The position numbers and the translations under genes are program-made. A model generated the notes under the pieces. It saw only the letters and a program-made list of their open reading frames with translations, made no database searches and was not told the origin of the DNA. 64,000 nucleotides of DNA, taken from NCBI RefSeq assembly GCF_023017165.1, contig NZ_JALKBW010000001.1, forward strand, positions 1,860,001 through 1,924,000. Direction: 5' to 3'. This stretch comes from Gordonia alkaliphila (GTDB lineage Bacteria; Actinomycetota; Actinomycetes; Mycobacteriales; Mycobacteriaceae). Shown here piece after piece: positions 7,931 through 17,125 of the stretch (positions are counted from its first letter, which is position 1; every line of letters starts with the position of its first letter).

Positions 7931-8707
7931 ATGACTGAAGCTGTGCACGAGGCCGGACTCGGCCTCGCTGGTAAGACCGTCCTGGTCACGGGTGGTGTGC
8001 GCGGAGTGGGTGCGGGCATCGCGCAGGTGCTGGCCGACCTCGGCGCCCATCCCGTGGTGTGTGCGCGCCGCCCGGGCGACGTCGACTTCGAGTTCCTGTC
8101 GTGCGATGTGCGCGATCCCGACGCCGTCGCCGCGATGATCGCCGAGATCGTGGACCGTCACGGGCGGCTCGACGGCGTGGTGAACAACGCGGGCGGCTCG
8201 CCGTTCGCGATGGCGGCCGACGCCTCGGACAACTACACCGCCAAGATCATCGGGCTCAATCTGCTCGCGCCGATGACCGTGGCCCGCGCTGCGCACGCGG
8301 TGATGGTGAACCAGGACGGCGGCGGCGCGATCGTCAACGTGTCCAGCGTCAGCGGCCACCGGCCGTCGCCGGGCACCGCCGCCTACGGTGCGGCCAAGGC
8401 CGGGCTCGACAACCTGACCACCTCGCTCGCCGTCGAGTGGGCGCCCGCCGTCCGCATCAACTCGGTGGTGGCCGGTCCGGTGCAGACCGAGGCGTCCCAC
8501 CTGCACTACGGCGACGACGACGGCATCGCCGCCGTCGGCCGCACCATTCCGATGGGCCGCCTGGCGCAGCCGGTCGACATCGGCAACGCGGTGGCCTTCC
8601 TGCTCTCGCCGATGGCGGAGTTCATCACCGGCTCCACGCTGACCGTGCACGGCGGCGGCGAGAAGCCCGCCTTCCTGGATGCCGCGAACGCCGGCAACGA
8701 CGTCTGA
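7931..8707 (+). CDS. Short-chain dehydrogenase, Rv3549c-like
   Basis: A 258-residue classical SDR. The Rossmann glycine motif TGGVRGVGAG, the NNAGGSPFA motif, the serine in IVNVSSVSGHRP and the catalytic YGAAKAGLDNL are all present, so it should be an active NAD(P)-dependent alcohol/ketone oxidoreductase. The sequence and its divergent pairing with echA20 match Rv3549c, a KstR2-regulon gene. The precise substrate is not established, but position implies an intermediate of the C/D-ring pathway. A second SDR follows 28 bp downstream. Confidence 0.88.
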   Translation: MTEAVHEAGLGLAGKTVLVTGGVRGVGAGIAQVLADLGAHPVVCARRPGDVDFEFLSCDVRDPDAVAAMIAEIVDRHGRLDGVVNNAGGSPFAMAADASDNYTAKIIGLNLLAPMTVARAAHAVMVNQDGGGAIVNVSSVSGHRPSPGTAAYGAAKAGLDNLTTSLAVEWAPAVRINSVVAGPVQTEASHLHYGDDDGIAAVGRTIPMGRLAQPVDIGNAVAFLLSPMAEFITGSTLTVHGGGEKPAFLDAANAGNDV

Positions 8708-8735
8708 CAAGTTCCGTAAGAGAGAGTGGAAAACT

Positions 8736-9631
8736 TTGAGTAACAAGGGAAATGAAGGTCGGGTCGTCATCGTCACCGGCGCCGGCCAGGGCATCGGACG
8801 CGAGCATGCGCTCGCCTTCGCCGCCGACGGCGCGGCCGTGGTGGTCAACGACTACGCCGCCGACGCCGCGACCGCGGTGGCCGCGGAGATCGTGGCCGCA
8901 GGCGGCCGCGCGGTGGCCGCGCCCGGCGACGTGGCCGACTGGGCCGACGGCGAGCGCATCGTCGCCACGGCGATCGCCGAGTTCGGCGGCCTCGACGTGC
9001 TGGTGAACAACGCCGGCTTCGTCCGCGACCGCATGCTGATCTCGCTGTCCGAGGACGAGTGGGATTCGGTGGTGCGGTGCACCTCAAGGGGCACTTCGTC
9101 CTGCTGCGGCACGCCGGTGCGTACTGGCGGAGCGAGGCCAAGGCGGGCAACGCGCGCCAGGCTCGGGTCATCAACACCTCGTCCGGTGCGGGCATCTTCG
9201 GCTCGGTGGGGCAGGGCAACTACGCGGCCGCCAAGGCCGCCATCGCCGAGCTGACCATTCAGGCCGCCGCCGAACTCGGCGGCTACGGCGTGACGGTCAA
9301 CGGCATCGCCCCGGCCGCGCGCACGCAGATGACGATGGGCGCCGGCGACGCGATGGCCGCGCAGATGGCCGCGCCCGCCGACGGCTCGTTCGACTCCATG
9401 GACCCGGCCAACATCTCCCCGCTGGTGGTCTGGCTGGGCTCGCCCGGCTCCGCCGACGTGACCGGCCGACTGTTCGAGGTGGAGGGCGGCGTCATCACGG
9501 TGCTCGACGGCTGGCAGCGCGCCGCGTCGATCGACAAGGGTGCCCGCTGGGAGCAGGACGAGCTCGGTGCGGCGGTCGCCGACCTGATCGAGAAGTCCCC
9601 GACACAGGTCAAGCCCTATGGCGCTCGCTGA
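8736..9631 (+). pseudogene. Frameshifted short-chain dehydrogenase, Rv3548c-like
   Basis: Two overlapping frames together spell one SDR of about 298 residues. The first half (TTG start 8736, SNKGNEGRVVIVTGAGQG, NNAGFVRDRM) runs to SEDEWDSVVR. The second half then continues with VHLKGHFVLLRHAGAYWR, the INTSSGAG serine and the NYAAAKA active site. The break is at about 9075-9079, where CGGTGCAC is found and CGGGTGCAC would restore the frame; a single G is missing from a short G-run. Hsd4A in this window has the uninterrupted equivalent (IRVHLRGHFLL). This is either a genuine inactivating indel or a sequencing error; flanking codon use looks undegraded, which favours an error or a very recent event. 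Confidence 0.85.
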
Positions 9632-9983
9632 CGACGACAAGGTCGCCGCGGCCAAGGCGTACGTCGATGCGCTGGTGAGCCACGATGCGACCCACGTGCG
9701 ACTGCACCCGGACTGCACGCGCACCGAACTGGGGATCAAGACCGGACGCAGCGGCGGGCACATCGCCCGCAGTCTGACGTTCGGGCCGCAGTTCCGGCTC
9801 ATCCATCAGGTCAGCGACTTCTCCGCGACCGTCGACGGCGATCGAGTCGACACCAGTTACCTGGTGCACGTGCAGCCGAAGTTCCTGCGGTTGTCCTCGC
9901 GGGTCACCGAGAGCTTCGACTTCGACGAGGTCGGGCGCATCACGAAGATCATCGCCACCTTCTCCGCGCCCGTTCGCGGCTGA
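9618..9983 (+). CDS. NTF2/SnoaL-like small protein
   Basis: A 121-residue protein whose pattern (short helical start ADDDKVAAAKAYVDALVSHD, then alternating beta-strands ending FDEVGRITKIIATFSA) is typical of the cone-shaped NTF2/SnoaL fold, used by ketosteroid isomerases and many small binding proteins. It overlaps the 3' end of the frameshifted SDR by 14 bp, so it belongs to the same KstR2-controlled unit. A role as an isomerase, dehydratase or binding protein for a ring-degradation intermediate is possible but only inferred from context. Confidence 0.7.
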   Translation: MALADDDKVAAAKAYVDALVSHDATHVRLHPDCTRTELGIKTGRSGGHIARSLTFGPQFRLIHQVSDFSATVDGDRVDTSYLVHVQPKFLRLSSRVTESFDFDEVGRITKIIATFSAPVRG

Positions 9984-9990
9984 GCGACCG

Positions 9991-10038
9991 ACGACAGCGG
10001 CGCCGGAACCCCGATCGGGGTTCCGGCGCCGCTGTCGT
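9991..10038. terminator. Bidirectional terminator, 48-bp perfect palindrome
   Basis: The two 24-base arms (9991-10014 and 10015-10038) are exact reverse complements around a central GATC. It lies between the converging NTF2-like and GNAT genes. Arms extend into GT-rich rather than strictly T-rich flanks. Confidence 0.85.
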
Positions 10039-10049
10039 TGTTCGTGGGC

Positions 10050-10706
10050 TCAGGCGCCGGGGGCGCGCACCACCATGGGGACGCCCGGGAAGTACATCGC
10101 CATCTCCGAGCGCGACTTGCGGAGCGCTGCGGTGCCGAAGCCGTGCTTGCGCTGGCCCGGACGGATCCAGATGCGGACGTCCACCTCGCCGTCGGACAGT
10201 TCGCCGAATACCAGGCCGACCTTGGCGTCGCCTTCGAGGGCCACGAGCCAGACGGCGTCCTCGTTGTCCACGCGCGCCACGCCCTTGGCGATCTCGTCGG
10301 ACAGTGCGCCGGAGGGGGCACCGGAGCCGTCGGCTGCCAGGCCCAACTCCTCGGTCCGCTCGGACAGGATGTCCTCGTCGGCGTCGGCGGAGAACGGGCG
10401 GAGATCCAGGGTTTCGCCGGCGGCGGCCGGACGGTCGGCGGCGGTGAAGGTGATCGCGGCGTTGAGATCGTCGAGCTCGGCCTGGTTCTTACGGCGCTGA
10501 TCCTTCGTGAGCTGGTGGAAGCTCATGTTCAGCACGGCTTCGACGCCGAGCGGCGAGGTGCCGAGGAGTTCGGCGATCGCGGACACGGCGGCGGCGCGGT
10601 CGTCGGAATCGACCACGACGTCGAGAACCTCGTGTCGACGCTCCAGTGCGGTGAGCAGAGCTTCGGTCATTTCACGTCGGGCGGTCGCCTTGTCCACATC
10701 AATCAT
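10050..10706 (-). CDS. GNAT-family acetyltransferase with N-terminal helical domain
   Basis: A 218-residue protein. The C-terminal half resembles a GNAT domain (DAVWLVALEGDAKVGLVFGE, then IRPGQRKHGFGTAALRKSR, which fits the acetyl-CoA binding R/Q-x-x-G-x-G/A segment). The N-terminal 75 residues are helical and read like the coiled-coil tail of GyrA (LLGTSPLGVEAVLNM, FHQLTKDQRRKNQAELDDL). The acceptor substrate is unknown. It is divergent from the fadD8-like gene, but whether the KstR box at 10784 also affects it is unclear. ATG 10706 chosen; MIDVDKATARREM is a plausible N-terminus. Confidence 0.7.
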   Translation of the reverse strand: MIDVDKATARREMTEALLTALERRHEVLDVVVDSDDRAAAVSAIAELLGTSPLGVEAVLNMSFHQLTKDQRRKNQAELDDLNAAITFTAADRPAAAGETLDLRPFSADADEDILSERTEELGLAADGSGAPSGALSDEIAKGVARVDNEDAVWLVALEGDAKVGLVFGELSDGEVDVRIWIRPGQRKHGFGTAALRKSRSEMAMYFPGVPMVVRAPGA

Positions 10707-10783
10707 GCTTTCGATCGTAGGCCGAAATCGGCTGGCGCGGTGGGCTTGTAGCGAGATGTTTACGTACCGCCCTATCGTCAAAC

Positions 10784-10797
10784 TGAAACACGTTCTA
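10784..10797. promoter_or_regulatory. KstR operator upstream of fadD8-like gene
   Basis: TGAAACACGTTCTA fits the KstR consensus TnnAACnnGTTnnA at all fixed positions. It lies 10 bp before the ATG at 10808, so repression would block the promoter or first transcribed bases. Confidence 0.85.
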
Positions 10798-10807
10798 GTG
10801 TGAATGC

Positions 10808-12403
10808 ATGGCTGAGAATGTGACTCACGAGTTGACTGACGAGTACCTGCGAACGGGCGTGCACCTGGGCGACCTGATGGTGTCGGCGCTGAAGCGACAT
10901 GCGGATGCGCAGGTGCTGAGCATCGGTGACCAAGATCTCACCGGTCGCGAGATGGCCGACGCGATCAGCCGGTATGTGCAGGCCTTCGAATCGGTCGGTG
11001 CCGGCACCGGCACCGCGGTGGGGCTGCTCGCGTTGAACCGCCCCGAGGTGCTGCTGGTCATCGGTGCCGGGCAGACGCAGGGCTGGCGACGTACCGCGCT
11101 GCACCCGCTCGGCTCGCTCGACGACCACGCGTACGTGCTCAACGACGCCGGGGTCGCCACGCTGGTGATCGACCCGGTGCCCAGCTTCGTGGAGCGGGCC
11201 GTCGGCCTGCTGGAGAAGGTGCCCGGCCTGGAGCGGATCCTGACGCTCGGCCCGGTGCCGGCGGAACTGGCCGAGGTCGGCGTCGACATCATCGCCGAGG
11301 CGGACAAGTACGCGGCGCAGCCGCTGACCGCCAAGATCCTCGACCCCGAGCACGTCGTCTCCATCACCTACACCGGCGGCACCACCGGCAAGCCCAAGGG
11401 CGTTATCGGCACCGCGCAGGCGATGGCCACCATGACGTCGATCCAGCTCGCCGAGTGGGAGTGGCCCGACCGCCCCCGTTTCCTGATGTGCACGCCGCTC
11501 TCGCACGCGGGCGCCGCCTTCTTCGTGCCGACCCTGATGAAGGGCGGCAGCATGGTGGTGCTGAGCAAGTTCGATCCGGCCGAGGTGCTGGCGACCATCG
11601 AGCGGGAGAAGATCACCGCCACCATGCTGGTGCCGTCCATGCTCTACGCGCTGATGGACCACCCGGACTCGAAGACCCGCGACCTGAGCTCGCTGCAGAC
11701 CGTCTACTACGGCGCCTCCGCGATCAACCCGGTGCGGCTGGGCGAGGCCATCGAACGCTTCGGGCCGATCTTCGCGCAGTACTTCGGACAGTCCGAGGCA
11801 CCCATGGTGATCAGCTACCTCCGCAAGGACGAGCACACCCCGGAACGTCTGGCCAGCTGCGGTCGGCCGTCGGCGTTCCTGCGCACCGCGCTGCTCGACG
11901 ACGAGGGCAATCGGGTCCCGCAGGGCGAGCCGGGCGAGATCTGCGTGTCCGGTCCGCTGCTGGCCGGCGGCTACCTGGGGCTGCCGGAGCAGACCGCCGA
12001 GGCCTTCCGCGACGGCTGGCTGCGCACCGGCGACGTCGCGCGCGAAGATGCCGACGGCTTCTGGTACATCGTCGACCGCACCAAGGACATGATCGTCACC
12101 GGCGGCTTCAACGTCTTCCCGCGCGAAGTGGAAGACGTGATCGCCGAGCATCCGGCCGTCGCGCAGGTCGGCGTGATCGGTGTGCCCGACGAGAAGTGGG
12201 GCGAGGCGGTGACCGCGGTGGTGGTGCTCCGCGAGGAGGCCGACGACGCCGGTCGCGCCGCGGTGACCGCGGCGATCCAGTCGGCGGTCAAGGACCGCAA
12301 GGGCGCCGTGCAGTCGCCCAAGACCGTCGTCTACATCGACGCGCTGCCGCTGACCGGGCTGGGCAAGCCGGACAAGAAGGCGTTGCGGGCACAGTTCGCC
12401 TGA
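10808..12403 (+). CDS. fadD8: FadD8-like acyl-CoA synthetase
   Basis: A 531-residue AMP-forming ligase. It has the P-loop YTGGTTGKPKG, YFGQSEAPM in place of the usual YGxTE, the hinge VDRTKDMIVTGGFNVFPREV and the C-terminal lysine motif LTGLGKPDKKALRAQF. Wording such as GLLALNRPEVLLVIGAGQ and TALHPLGSLDDHAYVLNDAG is close to my memory of Rv0551c (FadD8), a gene in the M. tuberculosis KstR regulon. The perfect KstR box in front supports a sterol role. Which side-chain acid it activates is not known from sequence. Confidence 0.85.
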   Translation: MAENVTHELTDEYLRTGVHLGDLMVSALKRHADAQVLSIGDQDLTGREMADAISRYVQAFESVGAGTGTAVGLLALNRPEVLLVIGAGQTQGWRRTALHPLGSLDDHAYVLNDAGVATLVIDPVPSFVERAVGLLEKVPGLERILTLGPVPAELAEVGVDIIAEADKYAAQPLTAKILDPEHVVSITYTGGTTGKPKGVIGTAQAMATMTSIQLAEWEWPDRPRFLMCTPLSHAGAAFFVPTLMKGGSMVVLSKFDPAEVLATIEREKITATMLVPSMLYALMDHPDSKTRDLSSLQTVYYGASAINPVRLGEAIERFGPIFAQYFGQSEAPMVISYLRKDEHTPERLASCGRPSAFLRTALLDDEGNRVPQGEPGEICVSGPLLAGGYLGLPEQTAEAFRDGWLRTGDVAREDADGFWYIVDRTKDMIVTGGFNVFPREVEDVIAEHPAVAQVGVIGVPDEKWGEAVTAVVVLREEADDAGRAAVTAAIQSAVKDRKGAVQSPKTVVYIDALPLTGLGKPDKKALRAQFA

Positions 12404-12436
12404 CCTACGAGTTCGCCTGACTCGCGGCGCCGCACG

Positions 12437-12940
12437 TCAGCTTCTGGGGCGTGCGGTGCGCCGGGGCGGCCCGGTCCGCACCGCCTGGCGGTGCGGGCTG
12501 TGTACGCCGAGCTGATGGCCGGTGGCCTCGAGCCAGTCGGCGATGGGCGTGGCGAGTTCACCGGTCAGCATCCGGCACATCGAGTAGGCGATGCGGGCGC
12601 CCTGGAGTTTGGCGAGATCAGCCTTGGGGCCGGCGTGCCGATCGTCGATCGTGGTGTGCCACAACGTCAGCCAGCGTTCGAAATGACGAGGCTCCAAGTG
12701 CGCGAGCTGGTGCAGCTCGCGGTGCGGCTCGAAGACGTTGTTGCGGTACTCGCCCTCTTTGAGGATCGCCTTGCACCAGAAATCGGTGATGGCGGGCAGA
12801 TGCTTGGACAGGTCCATCTGCGCGATGTCGACGAAAACCGGGCCGAGCAAGTCGTCGGCGAAGGCCCGGAGATAGAAATCGCCGAGCAGCTCGACGACCT
12901 CGGCGCGGTCGGCGAGGTCGCGGGGGTCGGACCTGCTCAT
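12437..12940 (-). CDS. Group III truncated haemoglobin
   Basis: A 167-residue protein with the 2-on-2 truncated haemoglobin core in residues 1-130. LSKHLPAITDFWCKAIL is the hallmark of group III trHbs, and the proximal-histidine region is in EPHRELHQLAHLEPRHFERW. The last 35 residues are a basic, low-complexity extension. Group III globins bind O2 or NO with poorly known roles. It lies between fadD8 (converging) and the ddn-like gene; no KstR box is near, so a link to the P450 step is only a guess from proximity. Confidence 0.85.
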   Translation of the reverse strand: MSRSDPRDLADRAEVVELLGDFYLRAFADDLLGPVFVDIAQMDLSKHLPAITDFWCKAILKEGEYRNNVFEPHRELHQLAHLEPRHFERWLTLWHTTIDDRHAGPKADLAKLQGARIAYSMCRMLTGELATPIADWLEATGHQLGVHSPHRQAVRTGPPRRTARPRS

Positions 12941-12981
12941 GCCTCGACCCTACGCGTGCGCGTCGGGCCGAGGCATGGGCG

Positions 12982-13464
12982 TTAAGGCCGTGGTTCGCAG
13001 ACCACCACCGGGATGTCTCGCTCGGTCCATGCGTCATAGGTGTCGTAGTCGGCGTAGACGTCGACGAGCTTGGCCCACAACGCTTCTCGCTCCGCGCCGG
13101 TGGCGGTGCGGGCACGGAGGGGATACTTGTCGCGGCCGAGCTGGATCTCCACGTCCGGGTTCGCGACGAGGTTCAGATACCAGGCCGGGTGGTTCGCCAG
13201 TCCGCCCTGCGACGCGACGACGACGAAGGCGTCGCCCTCGCGCAGGTAGATCAGCGGCGCGGTCCGCGGCTGTCCGCTCTTGCGGCCCGTGGTGGTCAGC
13301 AGGCAGACCGGCGCGGGTTTGCGCAGGCCCGCACCGACCCGCCACCGGTTGCCGAGTCGTCCGCCGGACAGCCGGTACATGCCGGTGTTCAGGCGGGAGC
13401 CGACCTTGATGAGGGTCGCGACGATCGGGGAGTCCAGTTGGGCGGGTCGGTTCTGCGGGTCCAT
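12982..13464 (-). CDS. Deazaflavin-dependent nitroreductase-family protein (Ddn-like)
   Basis: A 160-residue split-barrel protein of the F420-dependent Ddn family (Rv3547 type). Visible family motifs are LLTTTGRKSGQPRTAPLIYL, the HPAWYLNLVANPDVEIQLG core and the final YADYDTYDAWTERDIPVVV. It is 5 bp downstream of the fadA5 stop on the same strand, as the neighbourhood Rv3546-Rv3547 would suggest. The native substrate is unsettled in the family (quinone reduction has been proposed). Starts at ATG 13464; MDPQNRPAQLDSP precedes the fold. Confidence 0.87.
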   Translation of the reverse strand: MDPQNRPAQLDSPIVATLIKVGSRLNTGMYRLSGGRLGNRWRVGAGLRKPAPVCLLTTTGRKSGQPRTAPLIYLREGDAFVVVASQGGLANHPAWYLNLVANPDVEIQLGRDKYPLRARTATGAEREALWAKLVDVYADYDTYDAWTERDIPVVVCEPRP

Positions 13465-13469
13465 GGCGG

Positions 13470-14699
<1,230 letters not shown>

Positions 14700-14733
14700 T
14701 CAAGCAGTGTGGCACAGTCGTCAGTACCAAAAC

Positions 14734-14747
14734 TGTAACCAGTTCTC
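14734..14747. promoter_or_regulatory. KstR-like operator, cyp125 side
   Basis: TGTAACCAGTTCTC has the AACnnGTT core and the first T but ends in C, so it is a weaker match. It lies 38-47 bp before the alternative cyp125 starts and 43 bp from the first box, suggesting one site per divergent promoter. Confidence 0.6.
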
Positions 14748-14784
14748 ATTCGGAGAACTGCCGGATGTGGATAGAGGTGGAGGC

Positions 14785-16065
14785 GTGACCCAGATGATGA
14801 ATGGTGCCGCGGCGTCCGATTCGCAGGGAAAGTGCCCGTTCATGGAGCAGGAAGGTTGGGACTTCACCAATCCGGACCTGCTCGAACAGGGCATTCCGAT
14901 CGCGGAGTTCGCCGAGCTGCGTAAGACCGCGCCGGTCTGGTGGAACGAGCAGGCGCCCGGCAAGGGTGGCGGCTTCCATGACGGCGGCTACTGGGTGATC
15001 TCGCGACACAAGGACATTCGCGACATCTCGAAGAACGCGGCCGACTGGTCGACCGCCGAGAACGGCGCGATCATCCGCTTCGAGGACGACATGTCCCAGG
15101 ACCAGATCGACGTCACCAAGGCGATCCTGATCAACCAGGATCCGCCGGAGCACACCCAGAAGCGCAAGATCGTTTCGCGTGCCTTCACCCCGAAGGCCGT
15201 CGGTGCGCTGGAGGAGAAGCTCGACGCTTCGGCGCGCCGCATCGTGAAGGCCGCCGCCGAGTCCGGCAAGGGTGACTTCGTGCACCAGGTCGCCGTCGAC
15301 CTGCCGCTCGAAGCCATCGCCGACCTGCTCGGTGTGCCCGAGGCCGACCGCGTCAAGCTGTTCGACTGGTCCAACTCGATGATGAACGCCGACGACCCGG
15401 AGTTCACCACCGACCCGATGACCGCGTCGGCGGAGATCCTCGGCTACGGCTACAACATGGCCGAAGCGCGTCGCAAGTGCCCGGCCGACGACATCGTGAC
15501 CACCCTGGTCAACGCCGACGTCGACGGTCACGCGTTGGACGAGGCCGAGTTCGGCTTCTTCTTCATCCTGCTGACCGTGGCCGGCAACGAGACCACGCGT
15601 AACGCGATCACGCACGGCATGAACGCCTTCCTGGACAACCCCGATCAGTGGGAGCTGTTCAAGAAGGAGCGCCCGGCCACCGCGATCGACGAGATCGTCC
15701 GCTGGGCCACCCCGGTGAACGTCTTCCAGCGCACCGCCAAGAACGACGTCGAGATCGACGGTCAGCTGATCAAGAAGGGCCAGCGCGTCGGCCTGTTCTA
15801 CGGCTCGGCCAACTTCGACGAAGACGTCTTCGACGATCCGTACACCTTCAACATCATGCGCGACCCCAACCCGCACCTGGGCTTCGGCGGCAACGGCACC
15901 CACTTCTGCGTGGGCGCCAACCTGGCCCGCATGGAGATCAGCCTGATGTTCAACGCGCTGGCCGATCTGGTGCCCGACATCACCAAGCTCGAGCAGCCGC
16001 GTCGTCTGCGCCACGGCTGGATCAACGGCATCAAGGAACTCCAGGTCGACTATGGCGTCAAGTGA
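14785..16065 (+). CDS. cyp125: CYP125, cytochrome P450 steroid C26-monooxygenase
   Basis: A cytochrome P450 of about 426 residues that starts side-chain degradation by oxidising C26 of cholesterol or cholestenone. The haem-thiolate loop is FGGNGTHFCVGANLAR, the I-helix has AGNETTRN, and the ExxR motif is in IDEIVRWATP. The stretch PGKGGGFHDGGYWVIS and the ending WINGIKELQVDYG are specific to CYP125. GTG 14785 or ATG 14794 are both possible; purine-rich AGGTGGAGG precedes them. It overlaps the next gene by 14 bp. Electron donors (ferredoxin such as FdxD, and a reductase) are not adjacent. Confidence 0.96.
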   Translation: MTQMMNGAAASDSQGKCPFMEQEGWDFTNPDLLEQGIPIAEFAELRKTAPVWWNEQAPGKGGGFHDGGYWVISRHKDIRDISKNAADWSTAENGAIIRFEDDMSQDQIDVTKAILINQDPPEHTQKRKIVSRAFTPKAVGALEEKLDASARRIVKAAAESGKGDFVHQVAVDLPLEAIADLLGVPEADRVKLFDWSNSMMNADDPEFTTDPMTASAEILGYGYNMAEARRKCPADDIVTTLVNADVDGHALDEAEFGFFFILLTVAGNETTRNAITHGMNAFLDNPDQWELFKKERPATAIDEIVRWATPVNVFQRTAKNDVEIDGQLIKKGQRVGLFYGSANFDEDVFDDPYTFNIMRDPNPHLGFGGNGTHFCVGANLARMEISLMFNALADLVPDITKLEQPRRLRHGWINGIKELQVDYGVK

Positions 16066-16513
16066 CGGTGTGGCGGCGCAGCTGCCGCCCTACCTGAACA
16101 TCGATCGGGAGAACAACCCGGCCGTCGTGGCCGGCCGTCGCTCCCGCGAGGCCGTGGCCGCGCGTGACAAGGACGCATGGCTGGCGAACTTCGCGGCCGA
16201 CGGGATCGTCGAAGATCCCGTCGGACCGTCGATGTTCGACGAGGCCGGCGTCGGTCACCGTGGCGCCCAGGCGCTCTCCGAGTTCTGGGACAAGACCATC
16301 GGTACCACCGAGAAGATCGACTTCGTCTTCGACAAGGAGATCATCTGCGGCGACGAGGTCGCCTACATCGGCAAGATCGTCACCCACATCGCCGGCCACA
16401 TCACCGAGGCCGAAGGCGTCTTCACCTACAAGGCGGACGCTGACGGCAACCTGGCGGCCCTGCGGGCCTTCTGGGAAGTGCAGAAGACCATGGAGTCGCT
16501 GCGCCCGGCCTAG
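16052..16513 (+). CDS. Ketosteroid-isomerase-like NTF2-fold protein (Rv0760c-like)
   Basis: A 153-residue NTF2-fold protein. IVEDPVGPSMF, GVFTYKADADGNLAALRAFW and the mid segment FVFDKEIICGDEVAYIGKIV resemble Rv0760c, a steroid-binding relative of delta5-3-ketosteroid isomerase. It overlaps cyp125 by 14 bp in another frame, so the two are co-transcribed and probably translationally coupled. A steroid isomerase or carrier role next to CYP125 is plausible but not proven; the M. tuberculosis cyp125 operon as I recall it has fadE28 here instead. Confidence 0.8.
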   Translation: MASSDGVAAQLPPYLNIDRENNPAVVAGRRSREAVAARDKDAWLANFAADGIVEDPVGPSMFDEAGVGHRGAQALSEFWDKTIGTTEKIDFVFDKEIICGDEVAYIGKIVTHIAGHITEAEGVFTYKADADGNLAALRAFWEVQKTMESLRPA

Positions 16514-16531
16514 TCTGGCATCGTCGAATTA

Positions 16532-16572
16532 CGTTCAAGCCCTCGCCTCGCTGGCGGGGGCTTGAACGTTTT
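16532..16572 (+). terminator. Rho-independent terminator after the cyp125 unit
   Basis: CGTTCAAGCCC and CGCC pair with GGCG and GGGCTTGAACG around a short loop, followed by TTTT. It ends the cyp125-isomerase transcript. Confidence 0.9.
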
Positions 16573-16609
16573 GGGGCTGGGTTGGATCGAGTTGGGCCGA
16601 GCGAATTCG

Positions 16610-16631
16610 AGTTGCGTTCACAAGCGCAACT
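16610..16631. promoter_or_regulatory. Inverted repeat, candidate operator of the HTH/PIN pair
   Basis: AGTTGCG (16610-16616) and CGCAACT (16625-16631) form a perfect 7-bp inverted repeat with an 8-bp spacer. A third half-site-like GGTTGCA follows at about 16639. It lies 41 bp before the antitoxin-like gene and fits autoregulation, which is usual for such modules. Confidence 0.5.
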
Positions 16632-16672
16632 GGTTACGGTTGCAGGTGTAGCCGATCTGGAAGGTGAATGAG

Positions 16673-17104
16673 ATGGCTGTGAAGACTCGGAGTGTCCTGG
16701 TGGAAGGTCGCGAGCAGGAGTACGCGCAACGCTTGCTGGCTGAGGTCGGCGAGGATCTCTCTTCACTCGCTGTCTCCGACGGTGAGCAGCGCATGATCGC
16801 CGTGCCTAAGGAGCTGGTGGCGGTGATCGTCTCGGTGGTCGAGGCAGTGGCTGACGGCGCCAAGATCTCCGTCGAACGTCTGCCGGAGGAACTGACGACG
16901 ACTGTGGCGGCAGACCAGCTCGGAGTCTCTCGGCCGGCGGTCATGAAGATGATCCAGCGTGGCGAGTTGGCGTCACACAAGGTCGGCACCCACCACCGTG
17001 TGCGTCTCGAGGATGTTTTAGAGCTCAAAAGAATTCGGCGAGAACGGCGACGCAAGGCGTTTGCGGACTTGCGGGCACTCGACGAAGAGCTGGAATCGTT
17101 CTGA
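16673..17104 (+). CDS. HTH (excisionase-type) protein, probable antitoxin
   Basis: A 143-residue protein with a central MerR/excisionase-type helix-turn-helix, TVAADQLGVSRPAVMKMIQ followed by the wing RGELASHKVGTHHRVRLEDV, and a charged helical C-terminus rich in Arg/Glu. ATG 16673 is preferred because GGAAGG sits 8 bp upstream. The gene directly downstream encodes a PIN-domain protein. HTH plus PIN pairs of this layout are a known class of type II toxin-antitoxin-like modules; the N-terminal 75 residues could be the dimerisation or toxin-binding part. No link to sterols is visible. Confidence 0.8.
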   Translation: MAVKTRSVLVEGREQEYAQRLLAEVGEDLSSLAVSDGEQRMIAVPKELVAVIVSVVEAVADGAKISVERLPEELTTTVAADQLGVSRPAVMKMIQRGELASHKVGTHHRVRLEDVLELKRIRRERRRKAFADLRALDEELESF

Positions 17105-17125
17105 TTTTCTGCAGCGCTGGGTAGT

